From NCBI GenBank assembly GCA_964409295.1, contig CAYPCV010000185.1:1-8565 (forward strand): a stretch of DNA of 8,565 bases, written 5' to 3'. Made by a program: the position numbers and the translations under genes. The notes beneath the pieces are model-generated. The model worked only from the letters and a program-made list of their open reading frames with translations, had not been told where the DNA came from and did no database searches. The stretch's first letter is position 1; each line of letters starts with the position of its first letter. Below are positions 1 to 6,237 of this stretch, piece by piece. The stretch comes from UBA1140 sp964409295. Lineage in GTDB: Bacteria; Campylobacterota; Campylobacteria; Campylobacterales; Sulfurovaceae.

Positions 1-1
1 A

Positions 2-127
2 TCTAAAGAGAATAGAAAGAGTCAAAGTAAATTCAGATGTGTTAAATGTAATTTTAGATTAAATGCTGATTTGAATGCTTCTTTAAATATTCTAAATACC
101 GTGGGACACATGGAGAGAGCTTCTTAA
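2..127 (+). CDS. tnpB: TnpB RNA-guided nuclease, C-terminal fragment (5' end outside window)
   Basis: The frame is open from base 2 and ends in TAA at 125-127, giving 41 residues. The visible part contains CVKC, which fits the second Cys pair of the TnpB zinc ribbon. Twelve residues on is NADLNASLNIL, the hallmark of the last RuvC motif, whose Asp is a catalytic metal ligand. The tail GHMERAS is typical of IS605-type TnpB ends. TnpB is an RNA-guided DNA endonuclease that uses an omega RNA made from the 3' end of its own gene and the element's right end. It cuts the empty donor or target site and so favours retention of the element. The catalytic Asp and zinc-ribbon pair are intact here. Whether the rest of the protein is intact cannot be judged from this window. 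Confidence 0.88.
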   Translation, partial: SKENRKSQSKFRCVKCNFRLNADLNASLNILNTVGHMERAS

Positions 128-213
128 ATATCTAAACATTATTAGTTTGGAGTTCAGAAGAATCCACCTCTTTTTAAGGGGTGGAGTTGTCAAATCTGAA
201 ATACTATAAATGA
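128..213 (+). ncRNA. Candidate omega-RNA 3' scaffold plus guide (TnpB-associated)
   Basis: In IS605-type elements the omega RNA spans the 3' part of tnpB and the right end, and its guide is the chromosomal sequence just outside the element. Two hairpins are visible in the scaffold part. One is 132-137 paired with 145-150 (6 bp, one G-U, loop ATTATTA). The other is 163-170 paired with 178-185 (8 bp, one G-U, 7-nt loop). The scaffold would end at TCAA (190-193), so the guide would begin at 194 and run roughly to 209-213, into the last codons of the neighbouring M23-like gene. The 5' end of the RNA would lie inside tnpB and is not defined here. This is inferred from family knowledge; no expression evidence is available. 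Confidence 0.45.
163..185 (+). repeat. IS608-like right-end palindrome
   Basis: An imperfect hairpin: TCCACCTC pairs with GGGGTGGA (one T-G) across the loop TTTTTAA. It sits directly after GAAT (160-163) and five bases before TCAA (190-193). This is the spacing expected of the subterminal palindrome that the Y1 transposase TnpA binds as single-stranded DNA. Without an adjoining T-tract in either direction it is a poor intrinsic terminator. Confidence 0.8.
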
Positions 214-1406
214 ATCAATTTTAGAGGGTTTATATGCTTATTATCTTTAGTAACTTCAAACATTAAGCTCTTCTCAACTTTTCCAATAATCGACCCTTTA
301 GAAAGTTGTTTTCCAACATGAATACCTGGTGCTAAACGTGAAAGTTTTGCATAAATAGTATGCACTCCTCCAGAATGCTCCACAATAACAACTCGACCAA
401 GCATTCCACCAGAATTTTCAGAAAAAACAATTTTTCCTTTTAAAACAGTTCTTACTTTGGAACCAGCATAAGGAGCTTTTAAAGTAATGGATTTATTAAA
501 AATTTTAAACTTATAAATAGGGTCTATATAGGAACCAAATTTTTTAATAAGTCTCGCTCCCTTTAAAGGAGAAATTGTTTTACCTCCACGGTAGCGTGTT
601 GTCATATTTACAACTGATGAATTTCTATTATTTTGGACTGCTAAAGCTAACTCTTTACGATTTTTGGCTTCTAGTCGTTTGGCCTGTAGAGCATCTTTTT
701 GGTCTTGTTTAATAATTTTAAGTTTTGCTAATTTTCTTTCTAAACTGCGTCGGCTTTTTTTAATACGATTAAAACGTTTTTTATACAAAGCTTTATCACG
801 AGCTAACTCAGCAATAACATCATCTTTTTTCTGCTTTTTACTTGTGTACTCTAAACGTTCATTACTATAGGTGCTAATCTCCTCCTGAATCTGATTCTGT
901 TTCTTTTTAAGAGAAGCTTCTTTTGTATGAAGTGTAATCATTTCACGTTTTAAATCTTCAATTATAACGTTATTCTTTTTTGCATAAACTTCATACATCT
1001 CTTGCATCATTACCGAATCTTTTGTGGGTTGTTTTAGCTCTTCAAGAGCCAATGCCATAGAGAAATTTTTAGCAATCAATGCTATAAATTTCTCTTGTTT
1101 TAAAGTAATTGTTCTGTTAATTTTATTTAAATCTTTAGCTAAAACTTTCTCTTCTTTTTGCAAGCTAATGTATTTTTCTTGATTATTTTTGATATTCTTT
1201 TCTAAAGAAGCTATTTTATGCTCTAAGCTACTCTGCTCTTTTTTAGCAAGTAATATCTTTTTTGCAATTTTAGAAAGTTGGTTATCCATCTTTCTATATT
1301 CTGTCTTTTTTAACGTTAACTCTTTACTCTTTTGACGAATAGAGTTATCAACAGAAGAGGAAAAGAGTAGAGAAAACGAGAGTAATATGCTAAGAATAAG
1401 TCTCAT
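204..1406 (-). CDS. EnvC-like murein hydrolase activator with degenerate M23/LytM domain
   Basis: A 400-residue exported protein. Residues 1-19 form a signal peptide (MRLILSILLSFSLLFSSS). Residues about 21-255 are a long Lys/Glu-rich coiled coil, and about 280-400 are a LytM (peptidase M23) fold. The zinc-binding motifs are missing: the usual HxxxD region reads KIFNKSITL near 301-309, and the usual HLHFE reads SLMFEV at 380-385. A catalytically dead LytM joined to a coiled coil is the design of EnvC, which binds the periplasmic loop of FtsX and activates amidases at the septum. The gene starts one base after the ftsX stop codon and has a strong Shine-Dalgarno (AAGGAGGAG, 1411-1419). C. jejuni Cj1275c holds the same place in its operon, from memory. 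The call as an activator rather than a peptidase is inferred from the lost ligands and the ftsEX linkage. Confidence 0.85.
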   Translation of the reverse strand: MRLILSILLSFSLLFSSSVDNSIRQKSKELTLKKTEYRKMDNQLSKIAKKILLAKKEQSSLEHKIASLEKNIKNNQEKYISLQKEEKVLAKDLNKINRTITLKQEKFIALIAKNFSMALALEELKQPTKDSVMMQEMYEVYAKKNNVIIEDLKREMITLHTKEASLKKKQNQIQEEISTYSNERLEYTSKKQKKDDVIAELARDKALYKKRFNRIKKSRRSLERKLAKLKIIKQDQKDALQAKRLEAKNRKELALAVQNNRNSSVVNMTTRYRGGKTISPLKGARLIKKFGSYIDPIYKFKIFNKSITLKAPYAGSKVRTVLKGKIVFSENSGGMLGRVVIVEHSGGVHTIYAKLSRLAPGIHVGKQLSKGSIIGKVEKSLMFEVTKDNKHINPLKLIHL

Positions 1407-1407
1407 A

Positions 1408-2205
1408 TCACTCCTCCTTTACATTAATAACAACCAAAAATACTGCAATAAGAACAACAACAATTGAAGCAAAAAGTAAAATAAAAAAGTCTGAAAAAAG
1501 AAAAACATCCGAAACATGCTCTTTAAGTATTTCCATTTGCGTGTCTGAAATCCACATTCTTTGAAGTGAGACAAACATTGCCGAAGTCAAAATAGCCGAG
1601 ATAACTGCATCAATTACAGCCATATTAATGAGTACTTTAGAACGTAAAAAGAGTGAAGCTCCAAATATTTCCATTACTTTCATCCGTTGGGCATGTAGAA
1701 AGTTCCAAACTTCCATCTGTTTAACAATTAGAAAAAATCCAATAATCGACATAAAAAAGATAAAGGTTCCAAAAGAAAATTTAATAAAGGTAAAAAGTTC
1801 ATATTGTGATTTATACGTCGAATGAAAAGTCTCAATGCGTTTAATACTCTCCGAATCTGATAGATTCTTTTTAACTTCATCTAACGCTTTAATCCCTAAA
1901 AGGTTGTCCAATTTTATCTCATAAAAATTGGGCAATGCTTGATTAATACTTTTACTATCTCCCATATACATATTTTTTAAAGCTTGTGGTTTTGAAAGCT
2001 CTTTTACCCCTAAAATATGACTATTCAAGCTCTTAAAATCATCTATACTCATTTCATCTTTTGCAACAACCAGAATACTGTAATTTGAAGAGAGACTCTT
2101 CTCATAAGTATCAGTAGTACGGTCAAAAACAATAAAAAACTCCAAACCAAGTAATATAGCAACTAAGGGAAAAATTAGAGATACATGGCGTTTAATGAAC
2201 TTCAT
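1408..2205 (-). CDS. ftsX: Cell-division ABC transporter permease-like protein FtsX
   Basis: A 265-residue inner-membrane protein with the FtsX layout. It has a short cytoplasmic N-terminus, TM1 about 8-27, a large periplasmic domain about 28-137, TM2 about 138-161, a cytoplasmic loop containing MKVMEIFGAS (175-184), TM3 about 189-212 and TM4 about 236-261. The MEIFGAS segment resembles the conserved loop of the family that contacts FtsE. With FtsE it forms a type VII ABC-like mechanotransmission complex, and the periplasmic domain controls EnvC-type activators. I chose the ATG at 2203-2205 because AGAGAGGAAG (2211-2220) lies about 5 bases upstream. In-frame TTG (2224-2226) and ATG (2221-2223) codons further up would place that site inside the gene. 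It overlaps the 3' end of ftsE by 14 bases, suggesting translational coupling. Confidence 0.93.
   Translation of the reverse strand: MKFIKRHVSLIFPLVAILLGLEFFIVFDRTTDTYEKSLSSNYSILVVAKDEMSIDDFKSLNSHILGVKELSKPQALKNMYMGDSKSINQALPNFYEIKLDNLLGIKALDEVKKNLSDSESIKRIETFHSTYKSQYELFTFIKFSFGTFIFFMSIIGFFLIVKQMEVWNFLHAQRMKVMEIFGASLFLRSKVLINMAVIDAVISAILTSAMFVSLQRMWISDTQMEILKEHVSDVFLFSDFFILLFASIVVVLIAVFLVVINVKEE
1411..1419 (-). promoter_or_regulatory. Strong ribosome-binding site of the EnvC-like gene
   Basis: AAGGAGGAG, nearly a full anti-SD complement. It lies within the last codons of ftsX and 4 bases before the ATG (the intervening bases include the ftsX TGA). It supports the chosen start and high translation of the activator. 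Confidence 0.8.
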
Positions 2206-2866
2206 AGACACTTCCTCTCTCATCAATTGTAAAATGTCTGTAGGGAATATTAAAGACCATTGGAATTCTATGGGTAACCACCACCACAGTTGTATCTAAC
2301 TGTTGACAAGCATTTTCCATTAAATCCCAAATAACATTAGAAGAGTACTCATCAAGGTTACCTGTAGGTTCATCTGCCAAAATAAGAAAAGGGTTCTTTG
2401 CTAATGCTCGTGCTACTCCTACCCGTTGTTGTTCCCCACCTGAAAGCTCCATAGGGTATTTTTCTTCTTTTCCACTAAGTTTTACATGATGCAAAAGTCG
2501 GCGTGCTTGGGTAGATTGAACTTCTGATGAATAACCAGAAATCCACAAAGGCAAAACCACATTCTTTTCAACCGTCCACTCATTAATAAGTTTATAATCT
2601 TGAAAAACAATCCCTAAGTGCGTTCGTAGCTCTTGAAGCTTGGATTTTTTAATATCAATCATATCCAACCCACCAATAACCAAAGAACCCTCTTTGGGTT
2701 GTAAATTTCCATAAAATGATTTTAAAAGTGTTGATTTTCCACTACCACTAGGCCCCGTTATAAAAACAAAATCCCCTTTTTTTATCGTAAAAGTAGCATC
2801 CCGAATGACCTCTTCATCTGCTTCATAAGAGAGTGTAAGGTTTTTTGCAGTGATAACATTAGACAT
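2192..2866 (-). CDS. ftsE: Cell-division ATP-binding protein FtsE
   Basis: A 224-residue ABC ATPase, the standard FtsE length. Walker A is GPSGSGKST (38-46), the Q-loop Gln is about 89, the signature is LSGGEQQR (141-148), Walker B LILADEPTGNLD covers 161-172 and the H-loop His is 199. All catalytic positions are intact. It works at the inner face of the membrane with FtsX, where ATP hydrolysis drives periplasmic activation of peptidoglycan cleavage during division. The ATG at 2864-2866 is preceded by GGAG (2874-2877) at 7 bases. It overlaps the trmB stop codon by 8 bases upstream and ftsX by 14 bases downstream. Closely related ABC proteins (LolD, MacB type) are unlikely because the partner gene is a clear FtsX. 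Confidence 0.95.
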   Translation of the reverse strand: MSNVITAKNLTLSYEADEEVIRDATFTIKKGDFVFITGPSGSGKSTLLKSFYGNLQPKEGSLVIGGLDMIDIKKSKLQELRTHLGIVFQDYKLINEWTVEKNVVLPLWISGYSSEVQSTQARRLLHHVKLSGKEEKYPMELSGGEQQRVGVARALAKNPFLILADEPTGNLDEYSSNVIWDLMENACQQLDTTVVVVTHRIPMVFNIPYRHFTIDERGSVYEVH

Positions 2867-4055
2867 CTAAATACTCCATAATTTTAAGATGCGTTTTGTA
2901 GTTTGTTAATGTTTTAACAGGATTAGAATGAAAATAGTATGCCTCTTTTTCATTCATATAGATAAACTTATGTTCTGGTCTATCAAAACTACCAAACGCC
3001 AACTTAATTAAAATAGCTTCATCTTGAACCTTGAAAATTCTCTCAAAATGAATAAAAGAGTCTTCAAAAATCAAAGGTTTGGATGTTATTTTATCTAAAA
3101 GTTCTTGTTTATAACAGATATTGTTAAAAGAAAAGTCAAAATCCAATATTCTTTCTTCAGAATTCTCTAAAGATTTTACATAGACATCATAAATATCTTT
3201 CTCTTGCTTTAACCATCGTGCTTCGTATTTACTGGTTACTTCAAGTGCTTCATTTTTTCGTACTTCGACAGCTGTCTTAGAGACTTTATCCCCTAAAAAA
3301 GTATCTAAAGCGTACCAAAAATATTTGTAACTATCTGTTCGTAACTCCAGACGACCCCCTTTTTTTAGAACACGCAGGGACTCTTCTAAAAAAGAAGCAG
3401 AGATAACCCGTCTTTGTGGCTTTTTATCCCAAGGAACTGGAAAATGAACAAATATTTCAGAACACAAGTTTGATGGAATCATCTCTAAAAGTAGACGTGC
3501 ATCGTAGTTAACAACCCAAATATTTTCTAAGCCTAAAAGCTCAATTTGCTTTAGAACTTGCATAGCAGAGGGAGTATGAATCTCTATTCCAATAAACAAT
3601 TTATCTGGATTTTTTTGAGCTTGATATAGAAGATGTTTACCAGAACCAAAGCCTACCTCGATAGAGACAGATTCAAAAGAGAACTCAATATCAGAGAAAT
3701 CTTCTATATTTTTTTCATAAATATTAGAGTTCAACACTTTAGCAGGATGTACAGTAATATTGGACTGTGTTACTTCTAGTTCACAGATATTAGAGACATC
3801 AGCAATCGCTTGTTTTACAAGATTCACTTTAAGTGGTCTAGTAACTTTATCATATTTTAGCAACCAAAGGTTTTCAGATTTATTTGATATTTTTGGCTTT
3901 TTCAAATGTAATAAAAATGATTCATCTTCATGATGTACAGCAATAAGTTCATCATCACTATGCGTATCGTTTGCAACAAAAAGAATTTCTGTTCGAGAAT
4001 ATTTTCCTTTTTTGAGTACCGAAGTCTCAAAAGGTTTAACCGTTATATGTGGCAT
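2859..4055 (-). CDS. trmB: tRNA (guanine-N7-)-methyltransferase, long Campylobacterota form
   Basis: TrmB makes m7G46 in the variable loop of tRNAs using S-adenosylmethionine. The catalytic core is at about 125-300. Motif I is EVGFGSGKHL (133-142), the acidic SAM-ribose motif is GIEIH (156-160), the family block FPVPWDKKPQRR covers 205-216, TD is at 240-241 and SKYEARW at 275-281. At 398 residues it is far longer than the roughly 240-residue E. coli enzyme. About 120 residues are added at the N-terminus and about 100 at the C-terminus, with no motif I recognise. The block usually written FPDPW reads FPVPW here, which I believe is common in this phylum. The start has AAGGGA 4 bases upstream, and the gap to the lipoprotein gene is 8 bases, so it is co-transcribed. 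Confidence 0.92.
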   Translation of the reverse strand: MPHITVKPFETSVLKKGKYSRTEILFVANDTHSDDELIAVHHEDESFLLHLKKPKISNKSENLWLLKYDKVTRPLKVNLVKQAIADVSNICELEVTQSNITVHPAKVLNSNIYEKNIEDFSDIEFSFESVSIEVGFGSGKHLLYQAQKNPDKLFIGIEIHTPSAMQVLKQIELLGLENIWVVNYDARLLLEMIPSNLCSEIFVHFPVPWDKKPQRRVISASFLEESLRVLKKGGRLELRTDSYKYFWYALDTFLGDKVSKTAVEVRKNEALEVTSKYEARWLKQEKDIYDVYVKSLENSEERILDFDFSFNNICYKQELLDKITSKPLIFEDSFIHFERIFKVQDEAILIKLAFGSFDRPEHKFIYMNEKEAYYFHSNPVKTLTNYKTHLKIMEYLDV

Positions 4056-4063
4056 TGAGTCCC

Positions 4064-4744
4064 TTATCTTGCTAAAATAGTAACTACTTTACTTGGTTTT
4101 GAGATACTATCATCAAATCCAACAGCAATTATTCTATAGGCATATGAGTTTCCTGGAGCAACATAGGTATCTATAAATTCAGACATCATTCGATGCTTGA
4201 CGGAATCAACCCATTTCCATGGCTGACCATTAATACTTCTCTCTATTTTATACATTTTAACACGTTTATCAGAATGTGGTCTCCATATCATCTTAATGGT
4301 ATTTGGTGCTTTCTGAAAAGCTTGAAAAAAAGTCACAGCATCAAATGGGGGCAAGGTTTTTACATCAATTACTTGTCCATGAGCCGACTCAAAACCACCT
4401 TTTATAGTGGTAAAGGTATAAGTATATCTACTGTTTTGATGCAGTGCTGTATCAACATAATGAGATGAAAAACGGTTTGAAACTGTACCTACTTTTACCA
4501 ATTGCTTAGTTTTACTGTAGACTGTACCGTCTCCTTCTGTTCGATAGATATTGACTCCATCAAGCCCCTTATTAGCAAGAGATTGCCACTCAAAAGCTAC
4601 ATAAGTACTTCCTGCAACTGCTTTTACATTATTTATTTTTGGTAGATTTAAATCCAATTGATGACCTGTAAGAGCAGAAGGATTACATCCGTTCAGTAAC
4701 AGTGCTGAAATAAGTGTCAATGGTACTAGGGTTAATTTTTTCAT
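4064..4744 (-). CDS. Fibronectin type III lipoprotein, FlpA-like
   Basis: A 226-residue lipoprotein. The signal peptide ends in the lipobox LLNG-Cys20, so the mature protein is lipid-anchored. Two fibronectin type III modules follow, at about 37-130 and 132-224. Each shows the Fn3 pattern of strand, central Trp (W53 and W154), and YRT/Y-type late strands (YTYTF and YAYRI). In C. jejuni the gene at this operon position is flpA (Cj1279c), an adhesin that binds host fibronectin. As I recall it is about 410 residues with three Fn3 modules, so this copy is shorter. Adhesion cannot be assumed in an organism of unknown lifestyle; a structural envelope role is equally possible. I chose the ATG at 4742-4744 because AAGGAG (4751-4756) lies 6 bases upstream and the signal peptide starts there. 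A longer in-frame reading to 4807 would bury the signal peptide. Confidence 0.85.
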   Translation of the reverse strand: MKKLTLVPLTLISALLLNGCNPSALTGHQLDLNLPKINNVKAVAGSTYVAFEWQSLANKGLDGVNIYRTEGDGTVYSKTKQLVKVGTVSNRFSSHYVDTALHQNSRYTYTFTTIKGGFESAHGQVIDVKTLPPFDAVTFFQAFQKAPNTIKMIWRPHSDKRVKMYKIERSINGQPWKWVDSVKHRMMSEFIDTYVAPGNSYAYRIIAVGFDDSISKPSKVVTILAR

Positions 4745-5672
4745 TAACGTCTCCTTGATTAAACTTTTTATTAATAAACTCTTGCATATCTGCAAAGAGT
4801 GGTGCAACGAACTCCATTCGTTTATTGGTAGTTGGATGAAACATATATAGTTTATATGCGTGTAAAAATACTCTATCTATTGTATCTTTTTTGCTCTTAA
4901 ATCCATATAAACTGTCTCCAAGAATGTGCCTACCCAAACTCTCTAAATGGACTCTTATTTGATGCGTTCTACCTGTAAAAAGCTTTACAGCAATAAGTTC
5001 TAAATTACTTTGAGAATTATGAGAACTTCCCGTCTCTACCAATTTACAAAAAGCTGATTTTGCCTCTTTACCTCGTTGAGAAACATCCATTTTTAGGCGA
5101 TTATTAGGGTTTCTACCTATAGGTTTTTCTACAATACCGTTTGATTTTAAAGGGCAATCTATAACAGCTAAATAGTATCTTCCCATGCTTTTATCTTGAA
5201 GTTGTTCACTTAATTTTTGATGAGCTTCATTGGTCTTGGCAATAACCAAAGCCCCTGTTGTATCTTTATCAATTCGATGAACAATCCCATGACGCTCTTC
5301 GCCTGATATTGTTGACAAAGAGATGCCTTTATGAATCAACCAATCCACCAAGGTAGCCTCTTTTACAGAGGGAGCAGGATGCACGACAAGACCAGAAGGT
5401 TTATTGACCACCATCATAACCTCATCTTCATAGAGTATCTCTACATCAAAATTAATAGTCACAGCTTCTTTAGGAACAACATCTTTAAAGGTATAAGCGA
5501 CAAGCTCTCCTGCAAGAAGTTTTTTTCCTGTTTTTATAACAACTTTATCATTAACTTTAACCAAACCCTCTTTTATAAGTTGTTCAACTTGATTACGACT
5601 CTGATTCAACTCATCCGTTAAGACTTTATCCAATCGCCCAGCTTTCGTAACCTCAAATTTTTTCCAATCCAT
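4683..5672 (-). CDS. RluD/RluA-family 23S rRNA pseudouridine synthase
   Basis: A 329-residue pseudouridine synthase. Residues about 12-60 form an S4 RNA-binding domain. The catalytic domain follows, with GIVHRIDKDTTG at 129-140 (D135 is the expected nucleophile of the RLD motif), the KPIGR segment at 183-187 and the conserved RTHQIRVHL block at 235-243. The length and S4 domain favour RluD (U1911/1915/1917 of helix 69) over the shorter RluA, but RluC-like specificity cannot be excluded, so I leave the symbol blank. It is the first gene of the operon. The last 62 bases (4683-4744) overlap the start of the Fn3 lipoprotein gene in another frame, so the final 20 residues are read from the signal-peptide region of the next gene. 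The ribosome-binding site is weak. Confidence 0.9.
   Translation of the reverse strand: MDWKKFEVTKAGRLDKVLTDELNQSRNQVEQLIKEGLVKVNDKVVIKTGKKLLAGELVAYTFKDVVPKEAVTINFDVEILYEDEVMMVVNKPSGLVVHPAPSVKEATLVDWLIHKGISLSTISGEERHGIVHRIDKDTTGALVIAKTNEAHQKLSEQLQDKSMGRYYLAVIDCPLKSNGIVEKPIGRNPNNRLKMDVSQRGKEAKSAFCKLVETGSSHNSQSNLELIAVKLFTGRTHQIRVHLESLGRHILGDSLYGFKSKKDTIDRVFLHAYKLYMFHPTTNKRMEFVAPLFADMQEFINKKFNQGDVNEKINPSTIDTYFSTVTERM
4751..4756 (-). promoter_or_regulatory. Ribosome-binding site fixing the Fn3 lipoprotein start
   Basis: AAGGAG on the minus strand, 6 bases before the ATG at 4744. It lies inside the 3' coding region of the upstream pseudouridine synthase gene. Ribosomes finishing that gene therefore pass over it, which allows reinitiation or coupling. 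Confidence 0.75.
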
Positions 5673-5704
5673 TTTACTCTTTTACTATACAAATTTTTTA
5701 TATA

Positions 5705-5710
5705 ATTATA
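5705..5710 (-). promoter_or_regulatory. Putative -10 box of the six-gene leftward operon
   Basis: TATAAT on the minus strand in the context TTTAGATATAAT, 32 bases before the first codon of the pseudouridine synthase gene. No clear -35 hexamer is visible, which is usual for the main sigma factor of Campylobacterota. It is the mirror image of the promoter for the divergent gene at 5746-5751. Confidence 0.6.
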
Positions 5711-5723
5711 TCTAAATCAATTA

Positions 5724-5751
5724 TTGTTTAAAAACTTAGTTTAGATATAAT
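5724..5751 (+). promoter_or_regulatory. Putative promoter of the small exported protein gene
   Basis: TTGTTT (5724-5729), 16 bases, TATAAT (5746-5751). Transcription would begin near 5758 and give a leader of about 18 bases. The leader contains AGGA (5766-5769), 6 bases before the ATG at 5776. Confidence 0.65.
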
Positions 5752-5775
5752 CATTTAAACGAACTAGGATTACTT

Positions 5776-6237
5776 ATGAAGACACTACTATTTTTACTAG
5801 CACTGACTCCTCTTTTACTCGTTGCAAAAACCGTTAAACCAAAAGTTATGCATGCACAAGATAGAGAATACCAAGAACACTATTCTCATAGTTCTAATCA
5901 TCGAAACATAGAAGATGAAATACTCTCTTCAAGTGTTGAAGCAACAGGTCAAATAACGGTAACAATAAGCCTTCAAATCTCTACAGAAGCACTTTCAGAA
6001 GTAACCTCGGAAGGAGGAGGTGGTCACAGTACGGCTCATCTAAGCTATTTGGACAACAATCGGATTCAAATTACAGAAGATATAGCTAAAGGAGAAGGGG
6101 AATATTTAGAAACGCTCTTAAATATGATGAATCTGCATCAAGATAAAGAGAGTTTAAAAAAGATACAAAACAGTTTTGAAGAGCTTATATATCTAAGCCA
6201 TAATGACTTTTTGGACAAGTTAGAGAGTTTAGTATAG
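5776..6237 (+). CDS. Small exported DUF3015-like protein
   Basis: A 153-residue protein of unknown function. Residues 1-17 form a clean signal peptide (MKTLLFLLALTPLLLVA, cleavage near AKT). A charged, His-rich stretch follows (about 25-48), then a Ser/Thr-rich segment (about 51-77), a Gly run EGGGGHS (79-85), and a helical C-terminal half from about 93. The segment NNRIQITEDIAKGEGEYLET (94-113), followed by an amphipathic helix and QNSFEELI, resembles the C-terminal part of DUF3015 proteins. Those typically show an E/DIARGEGE-like motif after a Thr/Ser/Gly-rich region. The Cys residues seen in many DUF3015 proteins are absent. It is the only plus-strand protein gene in this part and has its own promoter. 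The periplasm is the likely location. The family call is from memory of the motif and could be wrong. Confidence 0.75.
   Translation: MKTLLFLLALTPLLLVAKTVKPKVMHAQDREYQEHYSHSSNHRNIEDEILSSSVEATGQITVTISLQISTEALSEVTSEGGGGHSTAHLSYLDNNRIQITEDIAKGEGEYLETLLNMMNLHQDKESLKKIQNSFEELIYLSHNDFLDKLESLV

Larger units (their letters stand above)
1..193 (+). mobile_element. IS200/IS605-family element, right (3') end, IS608-like
   Basis: This is the right-hand portion of a single-strand-transposing insertion sequence; the rest lies left of the window. It has the 3' end of tnpB (stop at 125-127), a noncoding tail with two hairpins (132-150 and 163-185), then GTTGTCAA. The layout GAAT (160-163), imperfect hairpin (164-184), short linker, TCAA (190-193) matches the IS608 right end as I know it: guide tetranucleotide G_R, palindrome, cleavage site C_R. 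I therefore place the outer boundary after base 193. No terminal inverted repeat or target duplication is expected for this family. Whether a TnpA(Y1) transposase gene is present cannot be seen. Confidence 0.85.
5705..5751. repeat. 12-bp perfect inverted repeat spanning the divergent promoters
   Basis: ATTATATCTAAA (5705-5716) and TTTAGATATAAT (5740-5751) are exact reverse complements separated by 23 bases. Each arm contains one of the two divergent -10 boxes. It may be two copies of the same extended -10 sequence, or a site for a dimeric regulator. Confidence 0.8.

Noticed and set aside
163..185. Right-end hairpin as the transcription terminator of the leftward operon
   Set aside because: On the minus strand it is followed by TTCTTCTG rather than a run of T, and its position and tetranucleotides are fully explained by the IS608-like right end.
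2203..2226. Upstream TTG (2224-2226) or ATG (2221-2223) as the ftsX start
   Set aside because: The good ribosome-binding site AGAGAGGAAG (2211-2220) would lie inside the gene, while it is ideally placed for the ATG at 2203-2205, from which a normal FtsX N-terminus begins.
4745..4807. Longer N-terminus of the Fn3 lipoprotein
   Set aside because: It would put 21 residues in front of a perfect lipoprotein signal peptide and ignore the AAGGAG site 6 bases before the inner ATG.
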